NCBI GenBank assembly: GCA_964455905.1
Contig: CAYVYN010000003.1
Coordinates: forward strand, 124,001 to 188,000
Direction: 5' to 3'
Length of the DNA: 64,000 nt
Source of the DNA: CAIJXB01 sp964455905
GTDB lineage: Bacteria; Chlamydiota; Chlamydiia; Chlamydiales; Rhabdochlamydiaceae
In this document: positions 43,351 to 52,844 of the stretch, piece by piece
Position numbering within the stretch: the first letter of the stretch is position 1
How the letters are laid out: every line of letters begins with the position of its first letter
Made by a program: the position numbers and the translations under genes
Notes under the pieces: model-generated
What the model was told of the DNA's origin: nothing
Seen by the model: the letters and a program-made list of their open reading frames with translations, nothing else
The model's database searches: none

Positions 43351-46300
43351 ATGATTCGGACTGTAAATTCTATTTGGCTTGCTTCTTTAGTTTGTTTTAG
43401 TTTTTTAGAGGCTACTGTGAACGTAACGAGCTCAGCGGACTCTGGAGTCGGCTCTTTGCGCCAGGCTGTTGAGGATATCAACAATACATTAACAACTCTT
43501 GCTACTTCTCCTATTAGCCTAGATCCTGGTGTTAATCCTTTTTTAACTACTAATATGACCGCCTCGACAGTTTCAGCTTCTATTGTAGCAACAGATTTAT
43601 CTTCTCATACTATTTTTGCAAATGGGAATGTAGCTTTAATTGTAGGTGGTTCAACTGTAGTTGTTTCAACTTCTTCCGATATAATGTTTTCTAGCGCAGG
43701 CTTGGTTATTTCTGAAGGGACTTTGCAATTTAATGGCGCAAATAATCTTCCTGGGGTTTCGAATGTTCAGTTTGCAGGGGTGGCTCCTACTTTGCAGTTT
43801 TCAGGAACAGCATCAGGATCTTTTCCTGCGATATTAGATTTGTTTGGAGATAAAAACATTCTGAAAATAGATCCAACGTTAAGTGTTACTATGACTGGTG
43901 CGATCACTGGAGGGTTACTTGAAAAGCAGGGCACAGGAATTCTTATACTTCCAGGAGCGAATATCTATGGGGGGGGAACTAATATTGCTAAAGGTACAAT
44001 TCAAGTAGCTAATAATACGAGTTTGGGGTCTGGTCCTGTCACGATGTTCTCCGATTCTATTTTGGTTTTATCAGATGGCCTTGTTGTTTCTAATTTGATA
44101 GGTTTAAAAGGATTGCCTCAAACCATCAGCGTACCTGTTGGCGTTGCCACCTTAGGTGGCGTCTTGAGTGATTTGGGGTCGTTAATTGTGTCGGGCCCAG
44201 GGCAACTTATTTTAACAGGGTTAAACACCTACACAGGAACTACTTCGATTGTTTCAGGAACCCTAGCTTTATCTGGACATGCTGCCTCTTTACAGTATTC
44301 TGCTGGAGTGGCTATTGCTGCTGGCGCTACTTTGGATATCAGTGCTATGACTTCAGGCACAAGTATTCAAACTTTATCGGGGGCTGGTTTTGTTGTCCTT
44401 GGAGAAGAAACGTTAATTGTAGATCAAGTCTTAACTGACAGCTTTTCAGGCGTCATTGGGGTTGGGGGAACCTCTGGAGGCTTAACCTTAACAGGAAATA
44501 GTACTGGTGCTTTAAATTTAAGTGGAACCAACTTATACACAGGGCCTACAGCAATTAAAGGGGGTACTTTAGCTCTTGCAGGAGCTAGTGGTTCTATAGA
44601 GTCATCTTCTTCAGTTTCTGTTACTGGAACTTTTGATATTAGCGCTATAGCCACTGCAACCTTGATTCATAATTTATCCGGTTCTGGAAACGTTATTTTG
44701 GGCGCTAAACAGCTGTCTGTTGTGCAAACAACATTAGGTACTTTATCAGGTATTATCAGTGGATCTGGTGGTAGTTTGATTTTGGATGCAGCGGCCACAA
44801 AAACATTAACATTAAGTGGGGTAAACACATACACAGGACCTACAGAAATTAATGGAGGCACCTTAGCTCTTTCTGGAAGCGGCTCTATTTCCTTATCAAG
44901 TCCTCTTATTGTAGATGGCATTTTTGATATCCACCAGGTAAGTTCAGTTGCTGCTGTTAAAAACTTATCTGGTAGCGGTCTTGTGGTTTTAGGACAAAAA
45001 ACGATTCTAATTGAACAAACTATTTCGACAACATTTTCAGGCGAAATAAACGGGGATTTTGGAGGAGGAGTTACGTTAGGTGAGTTCAGCACAAATACTC
45101 TTACTTTGACAGGTCTTAATACTTATTTAGGACCAACTCAAATTTTAGCCGGAAAATTAGCTCTTGATGGATCCGGATCAATTGAAAAAACATCAGCTCT
45201 TGTGGTTTTGGGAGATTTTGATATTAGTGGCGTAATAAGTACTGCTGTAGTTGGTAGTTTGTCAGGTAGTGGAAATGTTTTTTTAGGCAGTAAAGCCCTG
45301 TCTGTCATTCAGAGTGAATCGGGTCTTTTTTCTGGAGTAATCAGTGGTTCTGGAGACTTTGGGTTAGACATAAATAGCTTGAGTACGCTCACTTTGTCAG
45401 GGACTAATACTTATACAGGTTCTACTTCTATTCATGAGGGTGTTTTAGCCTTGTCTCTTTTGGGCTCTATTACTGATTCTAGTAGCGTGCTTGTTTCTGG
45501 GATTTTGGATATCAGTGATGTGTTTATGGATACATCGATTAATAATTTATCAGGAGTTGGGTATATTGTACTTGGAGATAAGACGCTTACTATAGATCAA
45601 AGTGTTTCTGATGTTTTTAGCGGGATGATTTTAGGAACTGCCGGAAGCATTATTAAAACAGGTTCGGGAGTCCTTTCTTTACTTGGGTCTAGCTCTTATG
45701 GTGGTCTTACTACTATTTTAGATGGAACCTTAGAAGGCAGGGCTACGAGCTTTCCAACAGATATACAAAATGAGGCTCTTTTAGTTTTTAAACGAGATGT
45801 TTTCGATATATATTCTCATAGCATAACAGGATCTGGATCAGTAGAAGTGGAAGGACTTGGGGTTCTGGTTCTTTCTGGTGACTCTACGTATACAGGACCT
45901 ACAACAGTTAAAGAGGGTGTTTTACTTGTTAATGGTTCTATTATAACGTCGGATTTCACCGTAGAGGATGGAGCTGTTTTGGGAGGGAGTGGTTTTACTG
46001 GCTCGATTGCTGTTTACGGAGGTTTAAAACCAGGCAATTCTTCTGGAATATTGAGTGTAAATGGAGACGTAAACCTTTATACAGGATCTGCTTATGTTGT
46101 TTCTGTTGATGCCAACGGAGTTTCGGACCTAATTGTTTCAGGTATTATTGATATAGAGCCAGGAGTTCCTTTAAATTTAGAGCTTTTACCTGGATTTCTT
46201 AATTCTATAGATAGCTTAGTTCCGATTATGCAAGATAATACGATTAATGGAGTATTTTCGGCCGTAGCTACTGGTTCTTCTTGGGTTTCTGCTGAGGTAA

Positions 46301-47472
46301 GCTATTTGCCAGATGGAGTTTACCTTTCGATGAGTGTAAGGCCTTTTAGTGATCTTGGACTTCGAGGCAATAGCTTGAGCGTTGGTAATGCAATTGATAC
46401 GACTGTTTCTTCAGGAAACAGTGAGTTAAATAGTATTGCAGAAAGCCTATTTCTTCTTCCTGATGACGAAATCAATTCTGCCTTAAATCAGATGCATCCT
46501 GCTTTATTTAAAGGGCTTATTGTCGCTCAAGAAAATAATATCGTAAAAATCCAGTCGTCTTTAGGGGTTAGAATGGAAAATGAACTCGATATTATACACT
46601 GCCCAGCTGCTTGCTCTAAAGAAAAACAACCTTTTCATCTTTGGATGGATAGCTTTGGCGATAATTTACAGCAAAAAGAAACAACTTATGCATCTAGCCC
46701 ACAGGCTGGGTATCAAAATAATACCTTAGGTGTTGTATTAGGATTTGATACCCATTTTTCTAAATACTTTTATGCTGGAGCTTTAGGTGGTTATACAAAC
46801 TCTAACATGCACTGGTCTCATGATTTAGGTAAGGTGGAAATGCGAACAGGTTATGGGGGGCTGTATTTTACATTTTTAAAAGATCAGTTTTATGTAAATA
46901 CCTCTGTAATTGGTTCTTGGGGGCACTATAATGGATATAGAAATATAAGATATTCGGATATTAGTGAAACCGCTACAAGCGAAAGAGGAAATATTCAGCT
47001 GCTATCTCATTTAGACACTGGTTTTAACTTTGGTTTTTCTTCTTTTACTATTAGGCCGTTTGACTCCTTAGACTATATTGTACAAAAAGAAAATGGATAT
47101 AGAGAACAAGGCGCTGGGCCGTATAACCTAAAAGTAAAAGAAAGTAATTCGATACTTCTTCGCAACGAACTAGGTCTTCAGCTTTCGGGATGTCTTGCTG
47201 CATGGACTTCTAGATGGTCTCTTGCTCCTAAATTTAGCTGGGTTAGAGAAATGCGTTTTAAAGGAGCTCATTATACTTCTCAGTTCGTAGGTACAAATAC
47301 TTCATTTACTGTAACTGGATATTTTCCAAGTAGAAACTTATTCTCTCCGGGTGTGTTGCTCTCTGGGCAGTTCTGTCGAGATCACCTCGTTATGGATCTT
47401 TACTACGTAGGGGAGTTTGGAGGAGGATATAGTGACCATACCTATGGTGGGCAGTTGCGTTTTGGATTTTAA
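43351..47472 (+). CDS. large autotransporter with PATR-type beta-strand repeats
   Basis: Type V secreted surface protein of 1373 aa. A signal peptide (about 1-21) precedes a passenger beginning SGVGSLRQAVEDINNT. The passenger is beta-helical, built from the autotransporter-associated strand repeat (NTYTGxTxIxxGTLALSGxG). Residues about 1095-1373 form the outer-membrane beta barrel: HLWMDSFGDNLQQKE, LGVVLGFDTHFSKYFYAGAL, ending GGQLRFGF with the terminal Phe needed by BAM. It lacks the dense GGAI/FxxN motifs of chlamydial Pmps, so it is a different adhesin class. A run of eight G lies in the coding sequence at 43969-43976. Likely surface adhesin. Confidence 0.9.
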   Translation: MIRTVNSIWLASLVCFSFLEATVNVTSSADSGVGSLRQAVEDINNTLTTLATSPISLDPGVNPFLTTNMTASTVSASIVATDLSSHTIFANGNVALIVGGSTVVVSTSSDIMFSSAGLVISEGTLQFNGANNLPGVSNVQFAGVAPTLQFSGTASGSFPAILDLFGDKNILKIDPTLSVTMTGAITGGLLEKQGTGILILPGANIYGGGTNIAKGTIQVANNTSLGSGPVTMFSDSILVLSDGLVVSNLIGLKGLPQTISVPVGVATLGGVLSDLGSLIVSGPGQLILTGLNTYTGTTSIVSGTLALSGHAASLQYSAGVAIAAGATLDISAMTSGTSIQTLSGAGFVVLGEETLIVDQVLTDSFSGVIGVGGTSGGLTLTGNSTGALNLSGTNLYTGPTAIKGGTLALAGASGSIESSSSVSVTGTFDISAIATATLIHNLSGSGNVILGAKQLSVVQTTLGTLSGIISGSGGSLILDAAATKTLTLSGVNTYTGPTEINGGTLALSGSGSISLSSPLIVDGIFDIHQVSSVAAVKNLSGSGLVVLGQKTILIEQTISTTFSGEINGDFGGGVTLGEFSTNTLTLTGLNTYLGPTQILAGKLALDGSGSIEKTSALVVLGDFDISGVISTAVVGSLSGSGNVFLGSKALSVIQSESGLFSGVISGSGDFGLDINSLSTLTLSGTNTYTGSTSIHEGVLALSLLGSITDSSSVLVSGILDISDVFMDTSINNLSGVGYIVLGDKTLTIDQSVSDVFSGMILGTAGSIIKTGSGVLSLLGSSSYGGLTTILDGTLEGRATSFPTDIQNEALLVFKRDVFDIYSHSITGSGSVEVEGLGVLVLSGDSTYTGPTTVKEGVLLVNGSIITSDFTVEDGAVLGGSGFTGSIAVYGGLKPGNSSGILSVNGDVNLYTGSAYVVSVDANGVSDLIVSGIIDIEPGVPLNLELLPGFLNSIDSLVPIMQDNTINGVFSAVATGSSWVSAEVSYLPDGVYLSMSVRPFSDLGLRGNSLSVGNAIDTTVSSGNSELNSIAESLFLLPDDEINSALNQMHPALFKGLIVAQENNIVKIQSSLGVRMENELDIIHCPAACSKEKQPFHLWMDSFGDNLQQKETTYASSPQAGYQNNTLGVVLGFDTHFSKYFYAGALGGYTNSNMHWSHDLGKVEMRTGYGGLYFTFLKDQFYVNTSVIGSWGHYNGYRNIRYSDISETATSERGNIQLLSHLDTGFNFGFSSFTIRPFDSLDYIVQKENGYREQGAGPYNLKVKESNSILLRNELGLQLSGCLAAWTSRWSLAPKFSWVREMRFKGAHYTSQFVGTNTSFTVTGYFPSRNLFSPGVLLSGQFCRDHLVMDLYYVGEFGGGYSDHTYGGQLRFGF
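44200..45960 (+). repeat. tandem ~290-300-base repeats inside the autotransporter gene
   Basis: At least five clear copies of a roughly 98-residue unit centre on N-T/L-Y-T/L-G motifs, with the Asn codon at 44224, 44530, 44824, 45118 and 45406. Two shorter, weaker copies follow near 45690 and 45890. The units share the NTYTG strand, a GTLALSGxGSI strand and a ...DISxxxTxxxxxNLSGSG strand. Copies differ in many bases, so this is an old repeat, but copy number could vary between strains. Confidence 0.8.
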
Positions 47473-47594
47473 CGCCAAATAGAATGCCTATTTTGGATAG
47501 GTGTAAATTATTTACTGGATGTGTTTTTGCAGGTTGAAGGCGGGGGTAAAGCTCTTATTTTACTCTGTCTTTCCTAGTATGGAAACTAAGGTAT

Positions 47595-47631
47595 AAAAGA
47601 GGCAGAAATTATTAGTTTTCTTACCTCTTTC
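47595..47631. terminator. hairpin between autotransporter and methyltransferase genes
   Basis: AAAAGAGG (47595-47602) can pair with CCTCTTTC-type sequence at 47624-47631, with an inner GAAA/TTTC. T or A runs on both sides make it suitable to end both convergent transcripts. Confidence 0.5.
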
Positions 47632-47633
47632 CT

Positions 47634-48479
47634 TTATTTTTTCGCCGATTCCCATTTCACAAAACTACCGCAAGGAAGACTAAGCCCTTGTTTTGATGGA
47701 ATGATCATTTCTCCAGTTGTGATTTTGCCTTCAAGTCCAGACATCATTTGTTTAGCTAGGTGATGCATCACAAGAGGAGACATTCCTTGAGTATGTGTTG
47801 TGAACAGTAAGAAAAGTGGATTTGGTGTCATAATTGAGCGGCAAAGAGAAAGAATTTCACCAAGGTCTCTTTCTATTTTGAAGACTTCTCCATTATTGCC
47901 CCTTCCAAAACTTGGAGGATCTAAAATAATACCGTCATATAATACGCCTCGTTTATGTTCTCTATGGAGAAATTTAATTACATCATCCACGATCCAGCGA
48001 ATGGGAGCTTTTTCTAAATTATTTAGTTTAGCATTTTCTCTTGCCCAGGCAACCATCCCTTTGGAGGCGTCTAGGTGACAGACAGAAGCTCCGGCTTTTG
48101 CAGCTGCAAGGGTTGCTCCTCCGGAATAAGCAAATAAATTTAATACATTCGGTTGTTTTTTTTGAGCTTTAATAAGGGATACCATCCCAGCCCATAGTTG
48201 ACTGTGTTCTGGAAACACTCCTAAATGTCCAAAGTCTGTGGGCGCAATTTTAAATAAAATCCCTTCTATTTCAACTACCCATTCTTTAGGAAGACTCTTG
48301 TGTGTTTTCCAGGCATTCCCGCCTTCGCGACTAAAAGAGGCATCTAGTTGATTCCAAATACTTTCTGATAACGAGGGCTTCCACATAGCTTGAGCTGCAG
48401 GTCTTGCAACCACATATTTTCCAAATTTTTCTAGCTTAGTTCCTGCGCCTGTATCAATTAAAGCATATTCTTGCGACAT
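47634..48479 (-). CDS. SAM-dependent rRNA methyltransferase, RlmI/RlmK-like
   Basis: Class I methyltransferase of 281 aa. Motif I is LNLFAYSGGATLAAAKAGAS, VCHLDASKGMVAWARENAKL follows, and the catalytic-strand motif is IILDPPSFGRG. LDPPxF with no C-terminal TRAM/PUA fits the core of 23S rRNA methyltransferases such as RlmI (m5C1962) and the RlmK half of RlmKL. The N-terminal PUA domain is missing or very short. Exact base not determinable. Converges with the autotransporter. Confidence 0.8.
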   Translation of the reverse strand: MSQEYALIDTGAGTKLEKFGKYVVARPAAQAMWKPSLSESIWNQLDASFSREGGNAWKTHKSLPKEWVVEIEGILFKIAPTDFGHLGVFPEHSQLWAGMVSLIKAQKKQPNVLNLFAYSGGATLAAAKAGASVCHLDASKGMVAWARENAKLNNLEKAPIRWIVDDVIKFLHREHKRGVLYDGIILDPPSFGRGNNGEVFKIERDLGEILSLCRSIMTPNPLFLLFTTHTQGMSPLVMHHLAKQMMSGLEGKITTGEMIIPSKQGLSLPCGSFVKWESAKK

Positions 48480-48532
48480 AGATCATCCTATTTTAAAACA
48501 CGATAGGTTAACAGATCTTTGCTTTTTAAGAA

Positions 48533-48564
48533 ACCCACACAGAAGAAAGTTCTTTTGTGTGGGT
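48533..48564 (-). terminator. terminator of the cysteine-protease gene
   Basis: A perfect nine-base stem (ACCCACACA at 48533-48541, TGTGTGGGT at 48556-48564) lies just past the stop of the minus-strand protease gene, with T-rich sequence following on that strand. Confidence 0.7.
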
Positions 48565-48572
48565 AAGTTTTT

Positions 48573-50891
48573 TTATCTAGGAGTTATTTCGATCGCATTC
48601 AGAAGGGGTTTTTCTATTACAGAGTTGAATCCAATAAGTAACTTGCCATTTGTGACTTGAATAGGTAAGGTGACTTCGTAGGCTTTGTTTGCACCTACTT
48701 TACTGAAAATATCCAAATTATTAATTGTTTTTTTGTTATTGAGAAATACATTGAATATTCGTTTTTTTTTCGCTTTAAAAACTGTTTCTGCGAATTTTAA
48801 TTTAACGAAATAAGATCCATTTGGTAATGAATACGTAAAATTCATATTTCCTACTCTATTTGTATTATAAGTTGGATCTGTAAATTGCACTGTATTTTTT
48901 GAAGAGGTTGTTACCCCTGTAAATAAAGAAGAGTCAGTATTCCATGTATTGCCGCTGTATTGAAGCGTTGGGCCTCCAACATTTGTTCTAACGCTTATAT
49001 TGTTAATCGTGATCGTTTGTGTTGCTGTTGCGGTTTGCGATCCTTTTTGAGCGATGGCTTTAATTTGATGAGTCCCATTAGAAAATTTCGTTGTATTAAT
49101 TACTGTAGTAAATGGTGCACTTTTATCTTTGGTAAGCAAGACATTGTCTAGATAGAAATTTACAGAGGACACCCCAGTAGAGGTAGAGGCTGTGATAGTA
49201 CAGCTTCCCCTCAAGGTTGCGTCCTTAGAAGGAGTTGTAATAGCAACACTAAGTGCAGGGGCTGGTGGAGGAGGTGGGGGTGTTGGCGAGGGCGTTGGTC
49301 TTGGAGCTGGAGGTGGGGGTGTTGGAGCTGGCGCTGGTGCTGGTGCGGGTGTAGGGCTGACTCCTGTTTGCGTGTTATAGTCTATGTAGATGCTACCGCT
49401 TGAGTTGTCGTAGGTGAGTGGAACATTAGAGGTGGATATTCTTTTATTTCGAGTGAGGTCTATAAGACTATAGGAGTTGAGCGTTGTTGGGTTATTTGAT
49501 TTGTTATCTCCAATAGTTAGATAGTACCTTTGATCGGTGGGTTGAGCAAAATCAGAAAGATCGATTGCAAATGTCATTGTTTGAGCCCCGCTTTTTGTTC
49601 CTCCGAAGTTAAAGGCTCCCCCTTGATTTGATAGAGCAGGAATTGCTGTTAAAGAGTTTGGTGAGTTTTGAGTTGTATTTGAAGCTCCTGTTTTTACGTT
49701 GATTTGATTTCTTAACGATTGTGTTAAAGACATCTCAGCAATAAGGGTTGGAGTATAGTTTTTTGCTTTAGGTGTGATTGAAATTACGCAAGAATTAAGG
49801 TAAGTTCCCGCCGGCACTCTGTTTAAAGAAGGTCCTCCCGAAACTGCAGAGATAGCTTTAAAGGCGTCGTACGAGATCCAAATAAATCCGTTATTTCCCC
49901 AGGAAGTTCCCCAGGAATTAGCTATTAAAAAAGCGCCTCTTTCATTTGCGTCGACTCTATTGTTATTATTAAGGTCGATCCAAAGAGTGTCGTCATACCC
50001 AACGATGGTCATGAAGTGTCCTCCGCTAGTTCCGCTCATATATGTTGCTGCGGCTTCTCCTACGTGGGCGTTATTGATATTTTCAGGATCTATTTTTATC
50101 CTGGTGTAATTCCATGAGTTGATGAAGGTGGCAAATGTAAGAACATGCCCATTTGTAAGAGCTTGTTTAATCGCTGTAAGATCGCCATCTAGTCCGGGAA
50201 TTAGCGTGTAGGGTGTTGTTCTGTTTGGAATTGCATTAACCCAGTCGGTCGTATCGAGTTCCCAAGCTGTATAGTTGGAGTCGTAGGGGAAGTTGAGGAT
50301 GCTTGTTGCTCCGTTTATATTAAGAAGGGCAAATGCTTCAAATACAGAAAGGCCTTGATCTAGGCCATCATTTAAAAGGTTATAGGTCCATTTAGGGGAA
50401 AGTACGTGTGTCTGACTGCTTTTGTTGTCGTAGCCGCTAAGAAGTCCGATTTCGTGTGTTGCTTGGTAGTAGGTCGACCCAAATCCCACACAAGCACCTA
50501 GGGATCCTTGGTCCCCAATTGGGGGAAAAGAGGGTAGAGTGCTGTTGTTTACTGCACTAGGTAGTTTGGCTGATACATTGAATAGTTCTTGAGCTGTTTG
50601 GGAAGAGACTTTTGTTACTTTGAATTCTTCTGTGCTAATTGGCGAAGCTTCTAGCGGCGGTAGTCCTTCCTTATCTAAGTGCTCTTGAATTCTTTGTAGT
50701 CCAAGTTCGTTGAGTTCTATTTGTATGACTTTATCTACTTGTGTTTCTAGAAATTGTTGCTGTTCTTCGGAAATTCTAGCTAATCCATATACAGTATAGT
50801 CAGACGGTTCAGCTACGAGACTTGTTAGATGTGCGCTAAGAAAGCAGGTAAGTGAGAAGAAAAAACGTTTAGTTTGAAGTACGCTGTTCAT
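48573..50891 (-). CDS. secreted papain-like (C1A) protease with Pro-rich linker, Ig-like and malectin-like domains
   Basis: Signal peptide (1-27), a propeptide-like region to about 118, then a papain domain. Oxyanion Gln128 and catalytic Cys134 lie in IGDQGSLGACVGFG, His292 in SGGHFMTIVGYDD and Asn325 in LIANSWGTSWGNNG. An insert DLNNNNRVDANERG before the Asn resembles a dockerin/EF-hand calcium loop. A second, beta-rich region (390-510) leads to a Pro/Ala linker (about 513-550). An Ig-like domain (AITTPSKDATLRGSCTITAS) and a malectin-like carbohydrate-binding domain (about 640-772, GSYFVKLKFAETVF) complete it. Probably exported; it could cut host proteins while docking to glycans. Its 772-aa architecture is unusual for Chlamydiae. 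Confidence 0.85.
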   Translation of the reverse strand: MNSVLQTKRFFFSLTCFLSAHLTSLVAEPSDYTVYGLARISEEQQQFLETQVDKVIQIELNELGLQRIQEHLDKEGLPPLEASPISTEEFKVTKVSSQTAQELFNVSAKLPSAVNNSTLPSFPPIGDQGSLGACVGFGSTYYQATHEIGLLSGYDNKSSQTHVLSPKWTYNLLNDGLDQGLSVFEAFALLNINGATSILNFPYDSNYTAWELDTTDWVNAIPNRTTPYTLIPGLDGDLTAIKQALTNGHVLTFATFINSWNYTRIKIDPENINNAHVGEAAATYMSGTSGGHFMTIVGYDDTLWIDLNNNNRVDANERGAFLIANSWGTSWGNNGFIWISYDAFKAISAVSGGPSLNRVPAGTYLNSCVISITPKAKNYTPTLIAEMSLTQSLRNQINVKTGASNTTQNSPNSLTAIPALSNQGGAFNFGGTKSGAQTMTFAIDLSDFAQPTDQRYYLTIGDNKSNNPTTLNSYSLIDLTRNKRISTSNVPLTYDNSSGSIYIDYNTQTGVSPTPAPAPAPAPTPPPPAPRPTPSPTPPPPPPAPALSVAITTPSKDATLRGSCTITASTSTGVSSVNFYLDNVLLTKDKSAPFTTVINTTKFSNGTHQIKAIAQKGSQTATATQTITINNISVRTNVGGPTLQYSGNTWNTDSSLFTGVTTSSKNTVQFTDPTYNTNRVGNMNFTYSLPNGSYFVKLKFAETVFKAKKKRIFNVFLNNKKTINNLDIFSKVGANKAYEVTLPIQVTNGKLLIGFNSVIEKPLLNAIEITPR

Positions 50892-50893
50892 GA

Positions 50894-51475
50894 TTAACCT
50901 GCTAGTTTTTGAATTGTTTGCGAGAGTTTTTTTCCTAAGGCGAGGATGTTTTCTTGGTCTTTTTTGCTTTTTAAGTTGTCATTTTCATCGAATGTTTCTG
51001 TTGTACAAGATAGAGTTTTTTGTTGGGGCAGAACGAGTGTATTTATGTTTTCTAGAATATTTCTTAAGTGAGCTAATCCTCTAACTCCTCCAAGAGGAGA
51101 TGGGGAGGCGCTCATTATTATTGCTACTTTGCCAATGAATGCACTTAGGTAAGTTTCTTCTGGGGTGCTTTTTCTAGACGTCCAGTCGATCAAATTTTTT
51201 AAAACGCCTGAAATAGAGCTGTTGTATTCGGGTGAAGCGATGATGAAACCGTGAGCTTGGTTCATGAGTTCTTTTAATTTCAACGCGTTTGGAGGAAGAC
51301 CCGTTGAAGATTCAATGTCTTCATTATAAATAGGAAGAGGGTAGTCTAATAAATCAATTAGGATTACTTGGGCCCCTTCTTCAGTAGCTCCCTGAGCTGC
51401 TATTTTTACAAGTTTCTTATTTGAGGAGTCTTTTCTAAGGCTGCCTGCAAAAGCTAAAATAATTGGTTTTATCAT
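50894..51475 (-). CDS. NADPH-dependent FMN reductase
   Basis: Flavodoxin-fold FMN/quinone/azo reductase family, 193 aa. FAGSLRKDSSNKKLV binds the FMN phosphate, and IIASPEYNSSISGVLKNLID is the family signature. Soluble, no signal. It is two bases upstream of the protease gene on the same strand, so both may be transcribed together despite unrelated roles. It may reduce quinones or flavins for redox defence. Confidence 0.88.
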   Translation of the reverse strand: MIKPIILAFAGSLRKDSSNKKLVKIAAQGATEEGAQVILIDLLDYPLPIYNEDIESSTGLPPNALKLKELMNQAHGFIIASPEYNSSISGVLKNLIDWTSRKSTPEETYLSAFIGKVAIIMSASPSPLGGVRGLAHLRNILENINTLVLPQQKTLSCTTETFDENDNLKSKKDQENILALGKKLSQTIQKLAG

Positions 51476-51543
51476 GTGAGAATCCTTTCTGCTAAAGTTT
51501 TTTGATTACCTTGTAGCAAATGGATTTTTTTAAAGCGAGTGTT

Positions 51544-52722
51544 TTACTTTGCTGTTTTTTTTTGTAAACGAGCTTCTTTTGGATTTGTGGTAGAGCTTTC
51601 TGTTAGATAAATGCGGGGAATTCTATTATTAAAAAAACACAGAACTTCATAAATATTTGTATCGCAAAGTGCTGCGATTTCGGAGGCCGGTAGTTCTTGG
51701 TCTCCCTGTTTTCCAATTAAAACGACTTCATCTCCAACGTGAATTTCTTGTTCCCCTATATCAACCATGAATTGGTCCATACAAATAGTTCCACAGACAG
51801 GGAATTTGATTCCTCGAATTAGCACAGAGCCTCTATTAGAAAGAGCTCTTCGATAGCCGTCGCCGTATCCTATAGGGATTGTTACAATACGAGTTTGTTT
51901 TTTTGTAATGTATGTATGGTTGTAGCTTATTCCACAGCCTGCTTCTACCACTTTGAAATAGGAAACTTTTGATTTTACGGAAAAGCAAGGTTTGATTTGT
52001 TGAAAAGTCTTTGGGGCATTTTCTGGAACGTACCCAAGAGCAAGCAGACAGGGACGAACCATATCAAGGTAGGATTCTTTAAAAAAAGTTACTCCACCGG
52101 AGTTAGCGATGTGGCAAAGTAATTTTGTTTCTGAAAAAATGGGGTCTTCTAGCAATTTACGAAACTCTTCAATTTGTTTTAATGTAAAGGGATCGTTAGG
52201 TTCGTCTGCTTTTGCAAAATGGGAGTAAATTCCTATAATGGTAAAGCAGTTTAGTTGTTTTACATGAGAAAATAGTTCCCTTCCAGAGCTAGGTTTAACG
52301 CCCGTTCTTTGCATGCCAGTATCTATTTCCAGATGTATTTTTGGTTTAGATCCTTTTTTTTTGCATTTCTCAGCGACCAGGTTTGCTTTGTAGATCGAAC
52401 TAATCGTGAATTCTAGTTCAAAATTGATAAGATCTTCAATTTGGTCTTCGTGGATCGCCCCTAGGACTAGTATTGGAATTTGTATTCCCGCTTTACGTAG
52501 GTCAATTGCTTCTTGAAGATGCGCTACGGCTAAATAATCAACGCCGGCTTCTTCTGCCGCTAGTCCCATGGGACAAAGTCCATGGCCGTAAGCATTGGCT
52601 TTTACAGGTAAGCAAAGGAGGCTTGGTTTTACATGGGCTTGAATGATTTTGATGTTTTTTTTAAATTGAACTAGGTCTACTTCAATCCAGGAGGGGTGTG
52701 CAAATAAATCTTTTTTTGGCAT
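51544..52722 (-). CDS. alr: alanine racemase
   Basis: PLP enzyme that makes D-alanine for peptidoglycan. The PLP lysine is in PVKANAYGHGLCPMG, the catalytic Tyr in GISYNHTYITKKQTRIV, and IPIGYGDGYRRALSNRG with CGTICMDQFMVDIG completes the second domain. At 392 aa it has a basic C-terminal tail of about 20 residues. Chlamydiaceae lack alr and use GlyA instead, so this gene marks a non-Chlamydiaceae lineage. Minus strand, followed by the FMN reductase gene. Confidence 0.94.
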   Translation of the reverse strand: MPKKDLFAHPSWIEVDLVQFKKNIKIIQAHVKPSLLCLPVKANAYGHGLCPMGLAAEEAGVDYLAVAHLQEAIDLRKAGIQIPILVLGAIHEDQIEDLINFELEFTISSIYKANLVAEKCKKKGSKPKIHLEIDTGMQRTGVKPSSGRELFSHVKQLNCFTIIGIYSHFAKADEPNDPFTLKQIEEFRKLLEDPIFSETKLLCHIANSGGVTFFKESYLDMVRPCLLALGYVPENAPKTFQQIKPCFSVKSKVSYFKVVEAGCGISYNHTYITKKQTRIVTIPIGYGDGYRRALSNRGSVLIRGIKFPVCGTICMDQFMVDIGEQEIHVGDEVVLIGKQGDQELPASEIAALCDTNIYEVLCFFNNRIPRIYLTESSTTNPKEARLQKKTAK

Positions 52723-52844
52723 GGGATGAAGTCCTTTTAAACACTTACTTCAAAGTACTATAATAAAGATAAATCTATCCACTATTTTTTATAGTAGGTC
52801 GAGTGTAGAGCGTTGAGGGGTTTTTTTGATAGAGTCCGTAAAGC

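Noticed and set aside
44667..45092. 141-codon open frame on the minus strand
   Set aside because: Lies wholly opposite the repeat region of the autotransporter; Pro/Val-rich low complexity and recurring with the repeat period, so it is a shadow.
49192..49380. Plus-strand frame coding a Gly/Ala-rich repeat peptide
   Set aside because: It is the complement of the Pro/Ala linker of the cysteine protease and has no independent support.
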